Positions 45,175-58,046 of a DNA stretch of 64,000 nt are shown in pieces. The notes beneath the pieces were generated by a model, which saw only the letters and a program-made list of their open reading frames with translations, was not told the origin of the DNA and made no database searches. The translations under genes were made by a program, and so were the position numbers. The stretch comes from Paramyrothecium sp. XJ0827. Taxonomy: Eukaryota; Ascomycota; Sordariomycetes; Hypocreales; Stachybotryaceae. The stretch lies in the NCBI GenBank assembly GCA_020881915.1, contig JAJFPB010000004.1, positions 372,001-436,000 of the forward strand, written 5' to 3'. The first letter of the stretch is position 1; every line of letters starts with the position of its first letter.

Positions 45175-45965
45175 TCACTTCATCCTCGCATTCTCCACAG
45201 CCTGTACCTTAGCAAAGGCTCTGCCGGTAAACTTAACGCTCCAGACAATCAGTATAAATGGTATCACTATCCAGAATGCGTTGCAAAGAAAGTAGTATGC
45301 CCAAAAATAAAACCGGTTCGGGCTACAGTAGTCCAGGCCTTGCGTGAGTGTGGCAAAAGTACAGGTGGCATAGTACAGCACGTCGCCATAAAATTGGCCG
45401 AGGCTGATGATGAGCTGCAGCGGATGACGGAGAGGGTGAGATGTAACAATGAAATAAACACAAAGGATGGATAGGGGACCCCAGAATATGGCTGTAATCG
45501 CCTCCATGGTGACGACGAAGGAGTCTTCGGTGAGATAACGCGAGTCGGAGAAAGCATACTCTTTCCACATCTGGCCAAATAGGTCCACCCGACTAGGCAT
45601 CTGGTTGTAGTTGTACGCAAAGTAGCCTATCTAACGTCAGCTGGTATGTAAGAATAAATGCTAATGGAAGACCAACCCTCGAAGAAGGAGTGAATACAGC
45701 CACAGAGGGTGAACCAGAGCGAGGCTAGCATGTCATTTCGGGAGAGGCTCGGGTTGACGTGCGAGATGAAAGTGTAGACCATAGTAGCGATGACACCATT
45801 GCCGGCAACGAAGTAACCGACAAGTACAGGTCCAGTAATAGTATTGGGTGCGTAGCCCGGCAGATCCATTTCGTGGGGGACGTACGGATGCATGACTCCC
45901 CTTGTCGCGTTGATCATTGTTGCGGGAGTGTAGTTTTGGGGCACAAAAGTAATTTGCGAAAACAT
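45175..45965 (-). CDS. emopamil-binding protein (EBP/EXPERA) family membrane protein
   Basis: Two exons, 45965-45677 and 45626-45175, encode 246 aa. The 50-nt intron (GTTGGT ... GATAG) joins HSFFEG|YFAYNYN. EBP hallmarks: TLCGCIHSFFEG, KEYAFSDSRYLTEDSFVVTMEAIT and WGPLSI, plus four or five hydrophobic helices. The human founder is a sterol delta8-delta7 isomerase. Fungi also have EBP-like proteins that are not part of ergosterol synthesis, including some in terpenoid or indole-diterpenoid clusters. No such cluster is present here, so the substrate is unknown. The donor is off consensus, but the frame and family match support it. The product should sit in the ER membrane. Confidence 0.88.
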
Positions 45966-48900
45966 GAGAGAGATTAACCTATAGAGATGATAAGAAGTTG
46001 CTAATCATAGAAGTGGTCGCAATGCGATGTGCCAGGTAGGTTAAGGAGTGGCTACCACTACACTAAATAGATGGCTTACAGAGTCCCTAACAGGATTCGG
46101 TGTCGTGGGCAAGATGAGCGCTGCAAGTAGATCTTTTTTACAAAGGCAATCACACTAACCGTTGTTAGCACTCGAGACAGGCTTCATTTGATCAGGGTAC
46201 CCCAGGCGTGAAAATATGACGTGTTGGTGACGGATGGTGAAGAACAAGGCTGCGGATATGACTCCTTAGGCTCTAATTGGTTCTAGGTTGAGTCTGATTG
46301 GTTCAGAGGCTCAGAGCACAGGTCGCAGCATCTCCACCACTCCGTTTTGTCAGTTGACCCTAACTACGGGAATTTGATGCCTCTCAATATTGCAATTGGT
46401 ACGAGCAGGCAACGCCCCTTAGCTGCTCATACACAGCCTTCTCTATTGCCCTTGAAGTTCGCTCCCGGTCCTCCCATGCAAGGGTCCTTCGCTCACCCTT
46501 GGTCAAGTTCGTCCTTTGCCAAGTACCACGTCATCATGACAGCTTTGTGAAATCGCAGGCATACCTGTACCGATTCAGTGCACAAAACCAAGCCATGACG
46601 GCGTTGACCCGTTGACCACGTCACACCCATCCCGTGTGGCGTTGTAACATACCTGCTGCCCGTTTTGCTTTGCGGAAAAATGCGAGCTGTTGTATTTAGC
46701 ATCTCCGTTCCCTGCATAAGATATTTACCTGCCACGCGTCTTGCTCAACACAAAACATGCCTGAAGGTCGTGAATCCCCCTCTCCTGAGCGCCAGACTGG
46801 AGCTCAGATACATGATGCTCCTGGCGACGGCCAAGGGATACAACAGGTCGATGATAAGCATGGCAAAATAGAGGCGGAAGTCGAAGTAATTCTATTCCAG
46901 CCATGTCCCATAGCATACATCCGCTGAACAAACTCCAGAATCTTGAATCAAACCCCAAGGGACCTCTTGATGATCATTTGAAAGAACTTTATGGCGAGAA
47001 GCAGAAGCCGTAATCGCGAAGCATCGGTGTTGTTCCGCAGAATCTTGTTATCATGAAAGGGCACGATACTGGTTTCACGCCTCCAAAGCGTGCTTGTCAT
47101 TGGGCCGCATGTTTTCTTCAGACTTGGATACTCAACACACAAGTACATGGGCACCTGCGGCAGGAATATTGAATGTCAGGCATCTCGTCAATTCAATTCT
47201 TGACAAATCTTTTGACACATATTCTAAAAGGAGTTTGATCACTCTAAAGGGCCCCGGCCTGACCCAACGTAGTCGCTTGCGTACTACGGCTCGTGATTAC
47301 TCCATTGCCAAAGCCTGATAACTCGGTTTAGTGACCGGGGCGTATGGAACAATCTCGGGTCATACCAGGGAGATGACTTTAAGCAGTCGAGTCATTCAAG
47401 CGGCTGATTCAACAATGTTCGGGGAGCTGCTCTAGCCAGGCCCTCGACCAGTTGCATAAGAATTGACTGGATATGAAGCTTGGAAAGCACCAGTTGAAAC
47501 GTATCTTTGGTATCGAATTCATCTAAGAAGATTCGCATTTGGGATTGCCGAAATGGCCCATAAACTAAGAGCGGCAGCTCCATGCATCTTCCTAAGAGGC
47601 CCTATTCAAGGCAGGGGCAAGTGAGCATCTTGCAGCATCACGACCTACAAGTTTGTTACTCTATATGACGGAATCCCTGTCACCAATCCTTTGCCTCAAT
47701 TTCACCAGTGCCAACCATGGAATCTGTGATCCTACAACCGAGCTACTCATTACGATAGTAAGATTATCTGCCTCGATATTATCGACTAATCACGACGCCA
47801 TCTTCCCTCTCCCGCCCTCATAATCGTAGAATTCCTCCTCTCAGTACAAACAACTTGTAGTTACGCGCTGAACGATGCACCCGATACTTATATTAGGCCT
47901 TATCCTTCGGTGTATTCTTTTCCCCATACACTCTCAACTTCCTCCCAGTTTCGTGTGACCTCTGAAAAGTGCTATTGTGATTGTTGACCTCTAACTCCTG
48001 CTACCTACTTATATCCATAGGCTTGTCATCGCTGGGCATGGAAGAGTTGGAAATCGTGGGCATCGACAGTACGCCAAAAGCCGTACCGCCGAGTGACTCG
48101 CCACGCCGGAGTGTCCACTCGCAAAGCCTTTGGCATAAGCGGTAGCAGAACTTGTGTGAGCCTTGTTCTGCACGTTCTGCTCTCCATCATTGTATTTTCC
48201 AGAGGAAAGTCTCCAACTGCATGCAATGAAACGCCGAGAATCAAAATTGACAGGAGATGGTGAGGATGTTGTAGCACCACCGGTGCGCACCATTGGCACC
48301 ATTTTAGTTTGTAACTTGATCGCCAGATCAAACGTGATAAAAGGCTCGGGGACTAAAAGAACCACCTCTTGCAGCTCTGCTCAACTGTCAACATATGTCG
48401 TCTAGCACAGACAGTTGCCTGCGAATGGCAATGCTCCCGAATATGGATTTGTAGACCACGCGTGAAGAACCTAACACTTAGCGACATCACCGTTAACGCG
48501 GGGCTTCAATTGAAGCAAAGGAGGAGTCATACAAAATGCTGAAGCCAATCAATCGACATAGAATGGTTCGAATGAAGGACCCAATTATGGGAGAGTGAAT
48601 TCTTTCTGGTTTGGGGTAAGTTTCCTGCTTAAGTATTGAGTCTCGCTGGTTGTTTGTTATGCCACTTCTCGAAAGTGAACCTGCTTGGGGTGCGCAGAAA
48701 CAAGTCCTGGATTTCCAATCCATGAGAGATTACTGCACCATTATCCTCCGAATATGTAGTATCCCCAGGACTTTTATCTGGTATAATGAAGTCGCGTTCT
48801 AGCTTTACTTTGGTTCATTTTCCTGCTCTACATTGCACCTATTGCTGTAATATCGATGGCACATGGCAGTTCATGAAATTCCACACGCGATGACCAGATA

Positions 48901-49174
48901 AAATGTACATATGACCACAATGTGTGGAGAACGCGTCATACTTCACTACTTTGTCACCGAGTGGCTTGTCAGCGGATGGTGCAATGAACTTGTGGCTCGT
49001 CATGGAGACTAAGCTACAACAACCGGAACCGATCATGCGCACTTGATTAGCTACTTTTCCTTTGATGGATTGTTCCTTCCCCCATCCAAGTTAAGCGAGC
49101 AATGTTCTTGTGCTAGATTCCTCGTCTGGTTTCACTCAAGATCTCAGCATCAAACTCCTTACTTCGTACGGAGA
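45966..49174. other. largest gene-poor stretch (3.2 kb)
   Basis: Short open frames up to 118 codons on both strands, none resembling a known family. No repeats, RNA genes or transposon ends noticed. Confidence 0.4.
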
Positions 49175-51132
49175 ATGGAAACGATGCAAAGCAATAATGA
49201 ATCACCTGAGCATCATGTGCATTCCCCGCCCACGACCAGCCATGCTTTGGCTGAAGAAATCGCCGCCCTTCAGCTCAACGGGGAAACGAATCGCGATACT
49301 GTGTCGGCAGATGATTGTGATGAAGTCGGTGACTTGACTTGGGAGGATTCTCATGTTGAATTTCAAGCCCGGATCATGGAAATGCCGCACAAGGACTTTT
49401 GGATCTTGATTCGTAGATTCAACTATTTGGTCTTCCATGTCATGGCTGTCGAGGATCGGCCACTCAGCAACCTAGATATGGAGTCGATCAAAGACGAGAA
49501 GACGTCTCCTAAACAAATCCAAGCACAACTGGCCCGCCTCTACATGTCGGTATTAATCAAATTGTTTACGTGTTGGAAACACGTCGCTCGCCTACGCTCG
49601 TGGAGTGAGCCGCAGAGGACGTCGGCATTCCTCTTAGTATATCTCGTCACTTGGTTCGCCGACATACTCGTACCAACTCTATTCATTTCTCTCGCAGCCT
49701 TGGTCTTCTTCCCTGCTTTGAGGCCTATTCTCTTCCCTCCCGCACCACCCTCTATCATAGACGGCAAAACAGGAGGGTTGAAAATGCCTCCCGCAGGCGT
49801 CATGGCATCAGTGACATCCGTCACAGGAGCACCAGAGAACTACAAAGGTGAAGCTATTGAGCTAGAGGCTCGCGGGTTTCTTAGTAACTTTGCAGAGATA
49901 TGGCAAGTTCCGGATCTTTCCAGCACAGCATAAAATAACATTTCACTGTTACTCACACAAGCCTCGTAGTTGATTACGAGCATCACGCCCTCGGGGGCAG
50001 ATGATCAGAGTGCGTCTGAAGACGATCCTACGCCACGACTGGCAAAGTTGGCGGGCAAGTTTACGGATGCAAAGAGTAAGACAGATCAAGAGGGTCAAGA
50101 ACCAGAGCAGGAGGATCAGACAAGGCAACCGATGAAACACGCGATCGACGCTCTTGTCGACTTCATCGATACTTGGGAACGATTCGCAAACGTACTCAAC
50201 CCGGCGCCTCTATTTGGATCCCACGGTTCCAGGCTTCTGTTATCCGCCTGCCTCTTACTCCCAGCCGTAGCCACTCTGTGTCTGTCGCGACATGTGATCA
50301 TGAGGGGATCTCAATTGTGTCCAGGTTTTGTCTTCTTCGGTAGACCACTTATCCTCCAGGGCTACGAGTTGCTCGACAATAGTTATCCGGGCTGGCGGGC
50401 TCATTGTCAACTTCGCCATACGATCCTGAAGGGCGTCCCTACCAATGCCCAGCTTACTATTACTATGCTCCGCCTTGGCGAACGGAACAAGTCACCTCTG
50501 CTTCCCTCTCTAGCTTCACACGGTGCTCCAACAGCTAAAGCGGCAGTGACGGTTGAAAATCTACATCAACTCGGTATGACGTGCGGATTATTCATTGGAG
50601 TTTGGATCATCGCGACATTTCTAAGCCGTTTCGTGTAGGAGCTTCTGAAGACCAGATACGGCAAGCTATCGAGCCCAGCCCCAACCGCCGGATGCCAGAC
50701 ACTGAGGCCGAGCCAAGACCAAAACCTCTACTGGAACGTCTCATGGGAGCTATCAAACGTTCTTCCAAACGCGGGGTCCACGTCTTCCACAAAGTCGAGA
50801 AAATGAGAGCAGATCATGGAAACACCCATGCGCAAGAGCGATTGGATATTGGACAAACCACCGGTCAAGTAAGTGCACCGGCTGGGCCGTTCAGATTCCC
50901 TGCCCGCTACGAGGGCACAGTGGGATACGTCTACTTTACCAGAACGGCCACCAGACCGATTGTCGGACGGAAAAGCCACAAAGAAACATCCAAGACGCAA
51001 TGGGCCGTCCGAATTGAGCACATAAACGACATTTCAAAGATTGATGGTATGAGTTTCAATAAAGGGCACATCGTGCGGGGCACTGGACAAAGAGGCGGTC
51101 GATGGATTAATATTTACAACGATTCGGGGTGA
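49175..51132 (+). CDS. DUF3292-like multi-pass membrane protein, C-terminal frameshift
   Basis: Modelled as exons 49175-49906, 49970-50573 and 50639-51132 (609 aa). It has two hydrophobic regions (FLLVYLVTWFADILVPTLFISLAALVFF and SRLLLSACLLLPAVATL), the block ARGFLSNFAEI, and LGASEDQIRQAIEPSP after the second intron, all as I recall for the fungal DUF3292 family. The C-terminal part reads VGYVYFTRTATRPIVGRKSH and WAVRIEHINDISKI, a GRAM-like end. The first splice is uncertain: GTTCCG at 49907 is weak, and a GC donor at 49903 is the alternative. The frame ends NIYNDSG at a TGA directly after a GGGG run (51126-51129). In the next frame the expected tail (GERFHLSEVVRRNKVFNRLIA) continues to a TAA at 51218. 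The function of the family is unknown. Confidence 0.75.
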
Positions 51133-51220
51133 GCGCTTTCATCTCAGCGAAGTTGTCAGGCGAAATAAGGTGTTCAACCGTTTGATTGCGATCGGTGACC
51201 AGATGCGGAAAGTAGCTTAA

Positions 51221-51606
51221 CAAGGCACCAAGTTTTGCAAGGAAGAAAGACTTTCGAATCGCATCTTGCCACGGTGCTCGCCTATGCTCCGAAATGCTCA
51301 GATGCTTTCTGGGAACGCCGGTGGTGTATAGCTACCACTAGTCAGTTGTCTATCGTAGCATCACACAATCAACGGTAACTTGTGCGATATGGGCCACATC
51401 AATATCCATGAAATCGCGTCATAGATGGTGAGAAGTTGAGGAGCATTCTGATCGGTCTTCTCCTATCTTCGTCATTCATACGCTTCGTTATCCCCAGCTT
51501 GTCCAAACCCTAGACCACTCTGGCCTTGGAAACGCCACCCGTGCCACTCGCACAGTGAGAACCTTCCCTTGCACTCGCACTCGCTTCCCGTCGTTCAACC
51601 TGCGAT
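51221..51606. other. intergenic region between convergent genes
   Basis: About 390 bp, nothing recognisable. Confidence 0.4.
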
Positions 51607-52509
51607 TCATTTGGCCCATTTCCCTTTGTTCCCTTGGATCCAAGCGCGGAAGTCCTGGATGGGCGGGTATATCTCACGGCACGCCTCAACGCTGCCCCCG
51701 TAACCGCTCTCACCGAACCATCGGAACATATCACCAACCGAATCCCTCAACACTAGCTTCACGGTGTTTGCTATCACGCAAGGCGCAATTGGCATGGAGT
51801 GGCCGACCACCTCTTTAAAGACGATCTCGGCTTCCGGCTGGGTCAGCTCGTCGCCGACGATGGTGATAGCCTCGCCGGCATACTTGGCTGGATCGAGGAA
51901 GCTTGCGGCAGCGAACCACCCGATGTCTGCCGTGGACACAAACTGCAACTTTTTAGAGCCGAGCTGTTCCCACATGCGGGCAAAGCCCTTGCCGTGGATA
52001 TCGTTGGTCAGGTTCTCGAAGAAGGTTACTGGCCGCAAGATGGTATAGGTCATCTTCTGCGGGCGGAGTGTCGCCTGCGCGACAAGATGCTTCTCGATGT
52101 TGTATTTAGCCATGAAATTCTTCACGTTTGTGGGATCAAAGTTGGACTTGGAAGGGCCACCGCGGTCACCCGATGCATACACAAAGTGCTGCACGCCATG
52201 CCGAGCGGCGGCATCGACCATGGCCTTTCCTTGCCGCTCCTCGTCGTCCGAGTTTGTCTGCAGACTGAAGACGCCCCAAATCGGGCCGACTTTGGTGAAA
52301 ATGGCGGGAATATCGGCGAAGTCTCCCTCGATGACGGTCACTCCAGGGAGGGCGGCGAGGCGACGTGCTCTTTCGCTGGTGGCATCGCGGGTGACGCCGA
52401 CGATATTGAGGGAGGAAGCCTGGGGTGATGCGAGGAGATTTGAGATTGCGGCGCCGCCCTGTTTGCCGGTGGCGCCGGTTATGACGATGGTCTTCTGCGA
52501 GGCAGACAT
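51607..52509 (-). CDS. NmrA-like NAD(P)-binding protein
   Basis: One intact frame of 300 aa from ATG 52509. The N terminus TIVITGATGKQGGAAI carries the Rossmann glycine motif (G12-x-T14-G15-x-x-G18) of the atypical short-chain dehydrogenase NmrA/HSCARG group. ARHGVQHFVYASGDRGG, ILRPVTFFEN, STADIGWFAAA and EAITIVGDELT match the family. The catalytic Tyr-x-x-x-Lys is absent, as usual for NmrA-like proteins, which act as redox-cofactor sensors or regulators, though some are reductases. A TATA-like element lies 140 bp upstream. There is no co-directed neighbour and so no operon-like context. Confidence 0.93.
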   Translation of the reverse strand: MSASQKTIVITGATGKQGGAAISNLLASPQASSLNIVGVTRDATSERARRLAALPGVTVIEGDFADIPAIFTKVGPIWGVFSLQTNSDDEERQGKAMVDAAARHGVQHFVYASGDRGGPSKSNFDPTNVKNFMAKYNIEKHLVAQATLRPQKMTYTILRPVTFFENLTNDIHGKGFARMWEQLGSKKLQFVSTADIGWFAAASFLDPAKYAGEAITIVGDELTQPEAEIVFKEVVGHSMPIAPCVIANTVKLVLRDSVGDMFRWFGESGYGGSVEACREIYPPIQDFRAWIQGNKGKWAK

Positions 52510-54625
52510 TGTGTGGGGATAGTGGATGGTGGAGGTGGTGATGAAGATTCAGGTAAATACTTAAAAATGTGAGTTTGTCGAAGAGGCAATTCACAGATTA
52601 GTTGATGATGTGCAGTTGTGAAGTGTTGTTTGACGTTGATGGGAGCGGCTTTATAAGTGAATTTCGTGGTCTTACCTTACATTCAGGCGAACAACAGCTG
52701 CTGAACTGATTGGACGGATATAATCCCTTGCAAGGGGTCCATCCAGGAGCGATAAAGACGGACGGTGTTGCATTCCTCCGACAAGACGAGGTGGTGCAGC
52801 GACTCGCCTCAAAATACAGACCAATCCCACAATAATCGGGGAGATGGACGGCCCAGCGGGACCGTGGCTTCTTTCAGAGAGACTACCCTATTCCCCCGTG
52901 TCCCCCTATATGCGGCTAGATTAACACAAGAGGGACGAGGAACGGCTTGCGTGTGCCGACTTGTGAAGGCACTAGCAAGGGTTGAAACCGGCGCGTGGCT
53001 GAGGATAAGCGAGTGCGAGATCTCCACGAATCACAGCACAAGAAAAAAAAGCGGTAGGATCATGCCTGGAACTCCAAATATAGATTTTAGGGGGACTGAT
53101 AGGGGGCTGCGCACATACCTGCGTGCTGAAGTCGAACGCTTCCAACGAACTGCGCCCTTGGGAACATCCCAAAGGGACACTTTTTTTTGTATGTGGATGG
53201 GCAGGCTTAGTCAGGAACTAATTCTTGTTTACCTTACCTGTAAATACTGATTCTAGACTTGGGTATGTTCCTCAAGAGCTTTCATTCCTTCATTAGTCGC
53301 TGCTACCTCGGGGTCGACTCGAGTGGTTAACAGGTATCAATCTGCGAAGTAATACCTACGAAACGAATCTCAGGGCTCATAGATTCCGGTATACTTACAA
53401 TTCCATCTTGTTCAAGTTTCTGCTAACGGAGGAGATATGGTTTTTTTCTCCGCTCTTCGACAGCCGAGAGGGGCGGCGGACAAAAAAATTGCCAGCGTCT
53501 AGGAGACGAGAGCCTAGAGTACTTGCTACGAACTTAGAGGCAGAGCCTGTGATGTGGCTGAGAGACGTGCCGAAATCTTTCGATCGTGAGGACCTTCTGG
53601 AACCTTGTAACTGCAACCGCTTGAAAAGCCACTACAAACATCAAGTCGTGCTTTCTTGGCCTAATCGTGACTTCAAAACATAAAATATCCTATTAACCGC
53701 CGAGAAATGTCTCAAAGGGAGGTCAACGCCTAACAAGTGCAACAAGACTGTGGTTTGGCATTCCAATTGCACTCTTCTGTGGACACATATTTCTTCTCCC
53801 CACTTGGCTCAGGATCTGACACCAATTGGCGTCCTGCCATTACGGGGTGCACCTTCATTTACAAGCAGTCCCGCCTGGCAGCCGACTTATATGCAAGAGG
53901 CCACATTCCATGGGGGAGCTGTACCGGCGGTGGGAGAGCTTGCGGGCATCAGGCTCTTACCAACCGACATGCGAGCCATAGCAATCTGATCCAGTTAAGG
54001 TAGTCTTGACCCCAATCACAACCATGTGGATTATTCTCACGAGTCATATATCCAAATTTGCAAAAGAAGTAATTTTATGGCGAGTAAACGTGCAGCTTGT
54101 GCCGGCATCCTTTGACTGCCGGCTAAGAGGCTCGTATTGGAAGCCGTTGCAACACTTCCAGGCTGAGCTGGAGCGCTTCTTGCAAGAGATCTAAACTAAT
54201 AACCAAACGTGAGAAGCTTACAAAGTACAACATAGGTTGGGAATCCTTGAACCACAAGGCTTAAGTCGTCGCCATATTGGGTCTTTTCGCTCACTCCATG
54301 TTTATTTTCAAGCGCATAGTTATCAGTCGGGTAGGGAGCTGTGTTTTAGTTTCAACCTCGATATGTTGCTTCGTTAGACTGATGACTCTAAAAGCGGAAG
54401 TAGGGTTTAGTTATTTTCGTAACGCGTAATATCGTAAGGTAGCTAACAGACAGGGCTGATTCAAGAAATCGGAATTTCTATAGTCCGAAAGGAGTATCGC
54501 TAGTCCAGCACGGGGGAACATAGCCACGTCCTCTAGCTCCAGAAAACACCGCCTCAACAGACATAAACACCTAATGATGCCAACAAACATTTCACTTCAT
54601 TGCCAGTCATCATTGAGCGATCGTC
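52510..54625. other. intergenic stretch of 2.1 kb
   Basis: It contains the NmrA promoter at the left. Open frames up to 161 codons (52765-53250 plus) show no family pattern. Nothing else recognised. Confidence 0.4.
52650..52657 (-). promoter_or_regulatory. TATA-like element of the NmrA-like gene
   Basis: The minus strand reads CTTATAAA about 140 bp upstream of the ATG. Confidence 0.35.
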
Positions 54626-56371
54626 ATGGTCAACCCGGGAAAGCCGAGCACAGGTTGCGCCACGTGTAAGAAGCGAAAGATCAAGGTGAAAAGGACGGCT
54701 CGTGCAGGGAGACGGCACCCTGCCTGCAAGTGGAAACAGTAGACACTAACTTGTAAGCCAGTAGTGTGACGAATTGGCACCAGCCTGCTCCCAGTGCAAG
54801 AGGGCTGGGTGGACATGCCCCGGCTATGATTCGAACTCCAGCATTTTCTTTCGCAACCAGACATCCACAGACCTCGCAAGGAAGAATGCCAGGCATGGGT
54901 TGGCAGAGACGGCCGGAGGAATCAACTCGTGGCCAAGCTCCGACGTTGGTCCTTGGAAGCGGACAGTCTCACCGCCGGCCAGAGATAGGGCAACGAACTT
55001 TTTCATTCAGCAATACGTCTTCTCGTCTATGAATAGTAGCAATTCTGCGAAGCTCCAGGGCAATCACGAGTATCTCCCCAGTCTTTTGCGGGCTCAAGAG
55101 TCTGATCTCGGTCTTCTCGCCACCACCGTAGCAGCAGCAGGCTTTGCCGCCCTTTCAAACACAGCCAATGCTCCAGCCTGGCGAGCTGAAGCATATCACT
55201 TGTACAGCAAGTCCATTCGTCTGCTACAAGAGGCTCTTCAAGACCCAGTGAGGAGGATCTCGGATGAAACGCTCGGGGCTGTCATTCTCATGGGAACATT
55301 CGAGGTGAGATCATGTGCGCGAGGCGACATTTGATCTGTGATGTGTTGTCCGCTAATAATGCTAGACCATTGCTTCCGCTGACATCAGCTCGATGAAGTC
55401 ATTCAGCCATCATGCCATCGCAGCGGCCAAGTGCATCGAGATGCGCGGACCAAGTCAATTTAACAGTGTCAACGCTGTGAAACTTTTTATGCATATGCGA
55501 CGCATCATGGCAAGTCACCCTCGTTGAAATTTCCGTTTATTGCCTTAAATGCTGACCCTCAGGGCGAAACAACCAGATCATGACATGCCACCAACTCCAG
55601 GAGCCTTTCCCATACGAACTATCGAGATGGTCCCAGTGGATTGCGCACGCGCAAATAGACGAGCTACTCCCGGTCAATCAATTCTCGGAGATCAACGGCA
55701 TCCTCGCCGGCGTCCGCGCGGACCTCAAATACCAGTCCGTCACAGACCCTGCCATCGTGTGCTCACGGCTTCTCCCTATCGATAGAATGATGGAAGAATG
55801 GGCACGGACTCTCCCAGAAAGCTGGACATACAAGTCGCGTCGAGCCATCGGGCCCAATGGTGTGCCTTCGAGTAGGTATGACATGCAGAGTGACATTTAC
55901 TCAGACCCGTGGATAGCGTGCGTCTGGAACTGCTACCGTAACGCGAGACTCCTGATCCATGAGTCCATCATCGCAGCTACTGTAAGACATGGGACTGTGG
56001 AACAGAAGGCCAGTTTACAAAGCTCGGCCAAAGTGCTGGCCGCCATGGCAGATGGTATTTGCCATAGTGTTGCGTATCATCTCGGGGATCAGCGAGCCGA
56101 CAGCGAGGCTAAAGGCACCGACAGTATCGCCTCTGTAGAAGGCAGCAATTCTTGTCCTGGAGGGTTTCTTCTAGTTTGGCCCCTGTTCTTCGCCGGCATG
56201 CTAAGAACGTCGCCTCCGGAGCAACGGGAATGGGTGGCGAAGACGATGCACCGAATAGGTGTCCAATCAGGCTTGCAGTTGGCCATGTCGATGGCCAAAC
56301 TGCTTAGGGACAAGGCTCTCTCGTTTTCACACAATGACACGTTCCTCCTAGGGGAGTGGCACCCGAATTAG
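54626..56371 (+). CDS. Zn2Cys6 transcription factor (Fungal_trans_2-like)
   Basis: Four exons, 54626-54685, 54765-55304, 55366-55513 and 55563-56371, encode 518 aa. The zinc cluster begins at residue 11: GCATCKKRKIK|CDELAPACSQCKRAGWTCPGY, with the first intron (79 nt, CACTAAC branch) splitting it at the usual place. ETLGAVILMGTFE|TIASAD and NNQIMTCHQLQEPFPYE fit the effector domain of this subfamily. The end is LLRDKALSFSHNDTFLLGEW. Intron 3 is read as GTCACC ... CCTCAG because it keeps the frame; a GC donor four bases earlier would not. The next intact gene downstream is an RTA1-like membrane protein on the same strand, a possible target. Confidence 0.88.
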
Positions 56372-58046
56372 ACAGCTGGCACTCGGCTCCAGACTTCATT
56401 GACGGCGGATGTGCCGCGACAGTTAGACCCTGTAGACTTAGAAAAACCCAGCAGTTGCCACCACTTGATCCTTCATCACAAGAGGGATGATATTCTCAGG
56501 AGTGGCATGGTCCTTCTTGTCTCCTCCATTTGCGCAGCTCGCTTGTGGGGGTTGTAACACCCTAAGATCCATCTAAGACCACAACATCATGAGTACGCCA
56601 CTTTTTGGCCAGACAGGGTTGATCCATCACGATCCACTTCCATGGGGTTGCCTCATCCTCATTGGCCTTGTCGCATGGCTAACCCAAACAGGGTGCCAGT
56701 GGATGCTCAGTGCACTCGGGAATCTACCGGATGACTGGGTTGAATGCCTGCACTTTCAGCCCTGTTGGTAATCTTTAAATTCAGGAAACTGGGAAGCCAT
56801 TGGTAACAATACTCGCCGCGTCCAGGTGCACCTCGTGTATTTTTCTCATAGTGCTACAGGGTCATCCCTTGCATGATGAGATATGCCAGTGGGGCCTAGA
56901 GCTGATGTTTTGAACAAGGGGTGCGGCAGTATCTAGGTTGGATGGCCGAGCAAATCCTGTTGACTGTGGAAAGATGGCTGTCTGACAAAAAATATATTAG
57001 TGGTCTTGACTGAGCGAAGGTTAATTACAGGAGTATCTACAAGGCGAGCAAAGATATCAAAGTTTCGAGTTATCACATGGCAGGTTTCCGAAGCTACATG
57101 ACGCGCCGCCGCTGCAATGCAGACATGACTTGCCCTTTTGCCAATGTTTGAATGAACGATGCCCGAGTAGTTAGTCTAGAGGCATGATGTATGTACGGAG
57201 CTATCCCTAGGATCGCCGGTCATGCACAAAAAGATTCAGGGTTTTGTGGACACAACGCGTGCAACCACAGGTAATCAGAGGAATCCAGGGCCAGGGCTAG
57301 GGGCAGCGGTGAGCGGAGTCGGGAAGGATACCTTTCGAGAAAGTTCCGATAGCACGCTCCCTTATTTCTGTACGCGAGAATCTCCATATCATTGGTCACC
57401 TCGCAACAGCTACCATTCTTGCGACTGGTCTAATTGAAGCTATCCGTGCTCGGAGCCAACACAATTGGCGCGACATAACTAGACGCTAAAGGTGCTGGTC
57501 TTTCCAATCTTATTCTAAGATCTGCGGCTCGTTCCCCAGTACAGACTTTACTAAAAGGGCAATAGCGCTTACTTTGACCATGCCATGGGATCGCCAAGGC
57601 GCTGGCCGTGCCAATGCGCATTAAGCGGCGTCCTATCAGCCGGCCTGGACGTTGTGACTTCGATCCAACAGCCTCAGTCACTACAAGGATGATTTTGGGA
57701 TTCTGTTGCCTGCTTAAACCTTGAAGATCAGCGAAATGGTGCCAATAACTAGTTTCATACATGGTTTCGAGAGGGGAAATCTCATGTTAGCTCGAGTCGT
57801 ACACGAATGCGAGCACCGCCTTCCAGGTCAGTCGCGTGGACGTATCAAAAGTCGTGTCTATAAACATATAAATACTTCCTAGAATTGCAACTTTGGCTCG
57901 TCTTCAGTCAACAGACGTAGCCCTCATATCACCATTTCACCCCACTCTATACCGCCCCAGACAGCTTGTTCGACATTCCTACATCTTCGCAATTCCTGGG
58001 CACTCTCAGCAGCCAGATATACTACAGTCATTTCATACTCATAATC
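56372..58046. other. intergenic stretch of 1.7 kb
   Basis: No supported coding sequence. The right end contains a good TATA element for the RTA1-like gene. Confidence 0.4.
57867..57874 (+). promoter_or_regulatory. TATA box of the RTA1-like gene
   Basis: TATAAATA, a strong match, lies 180 bp upstream of the ATG at 58047. Confidence 0.5.

Noticed and set aside
52765..53250. 161-codon open frame
   Set aside because: Starts at a non-ATG codon, shows no domain pattern and has no splice context.
55510..55562. GC-AG intron in the second Zn2Cys6 gene
   Set aside because: The GC donor breaks the frame, while a GTCACC donor four bases later keeps it.
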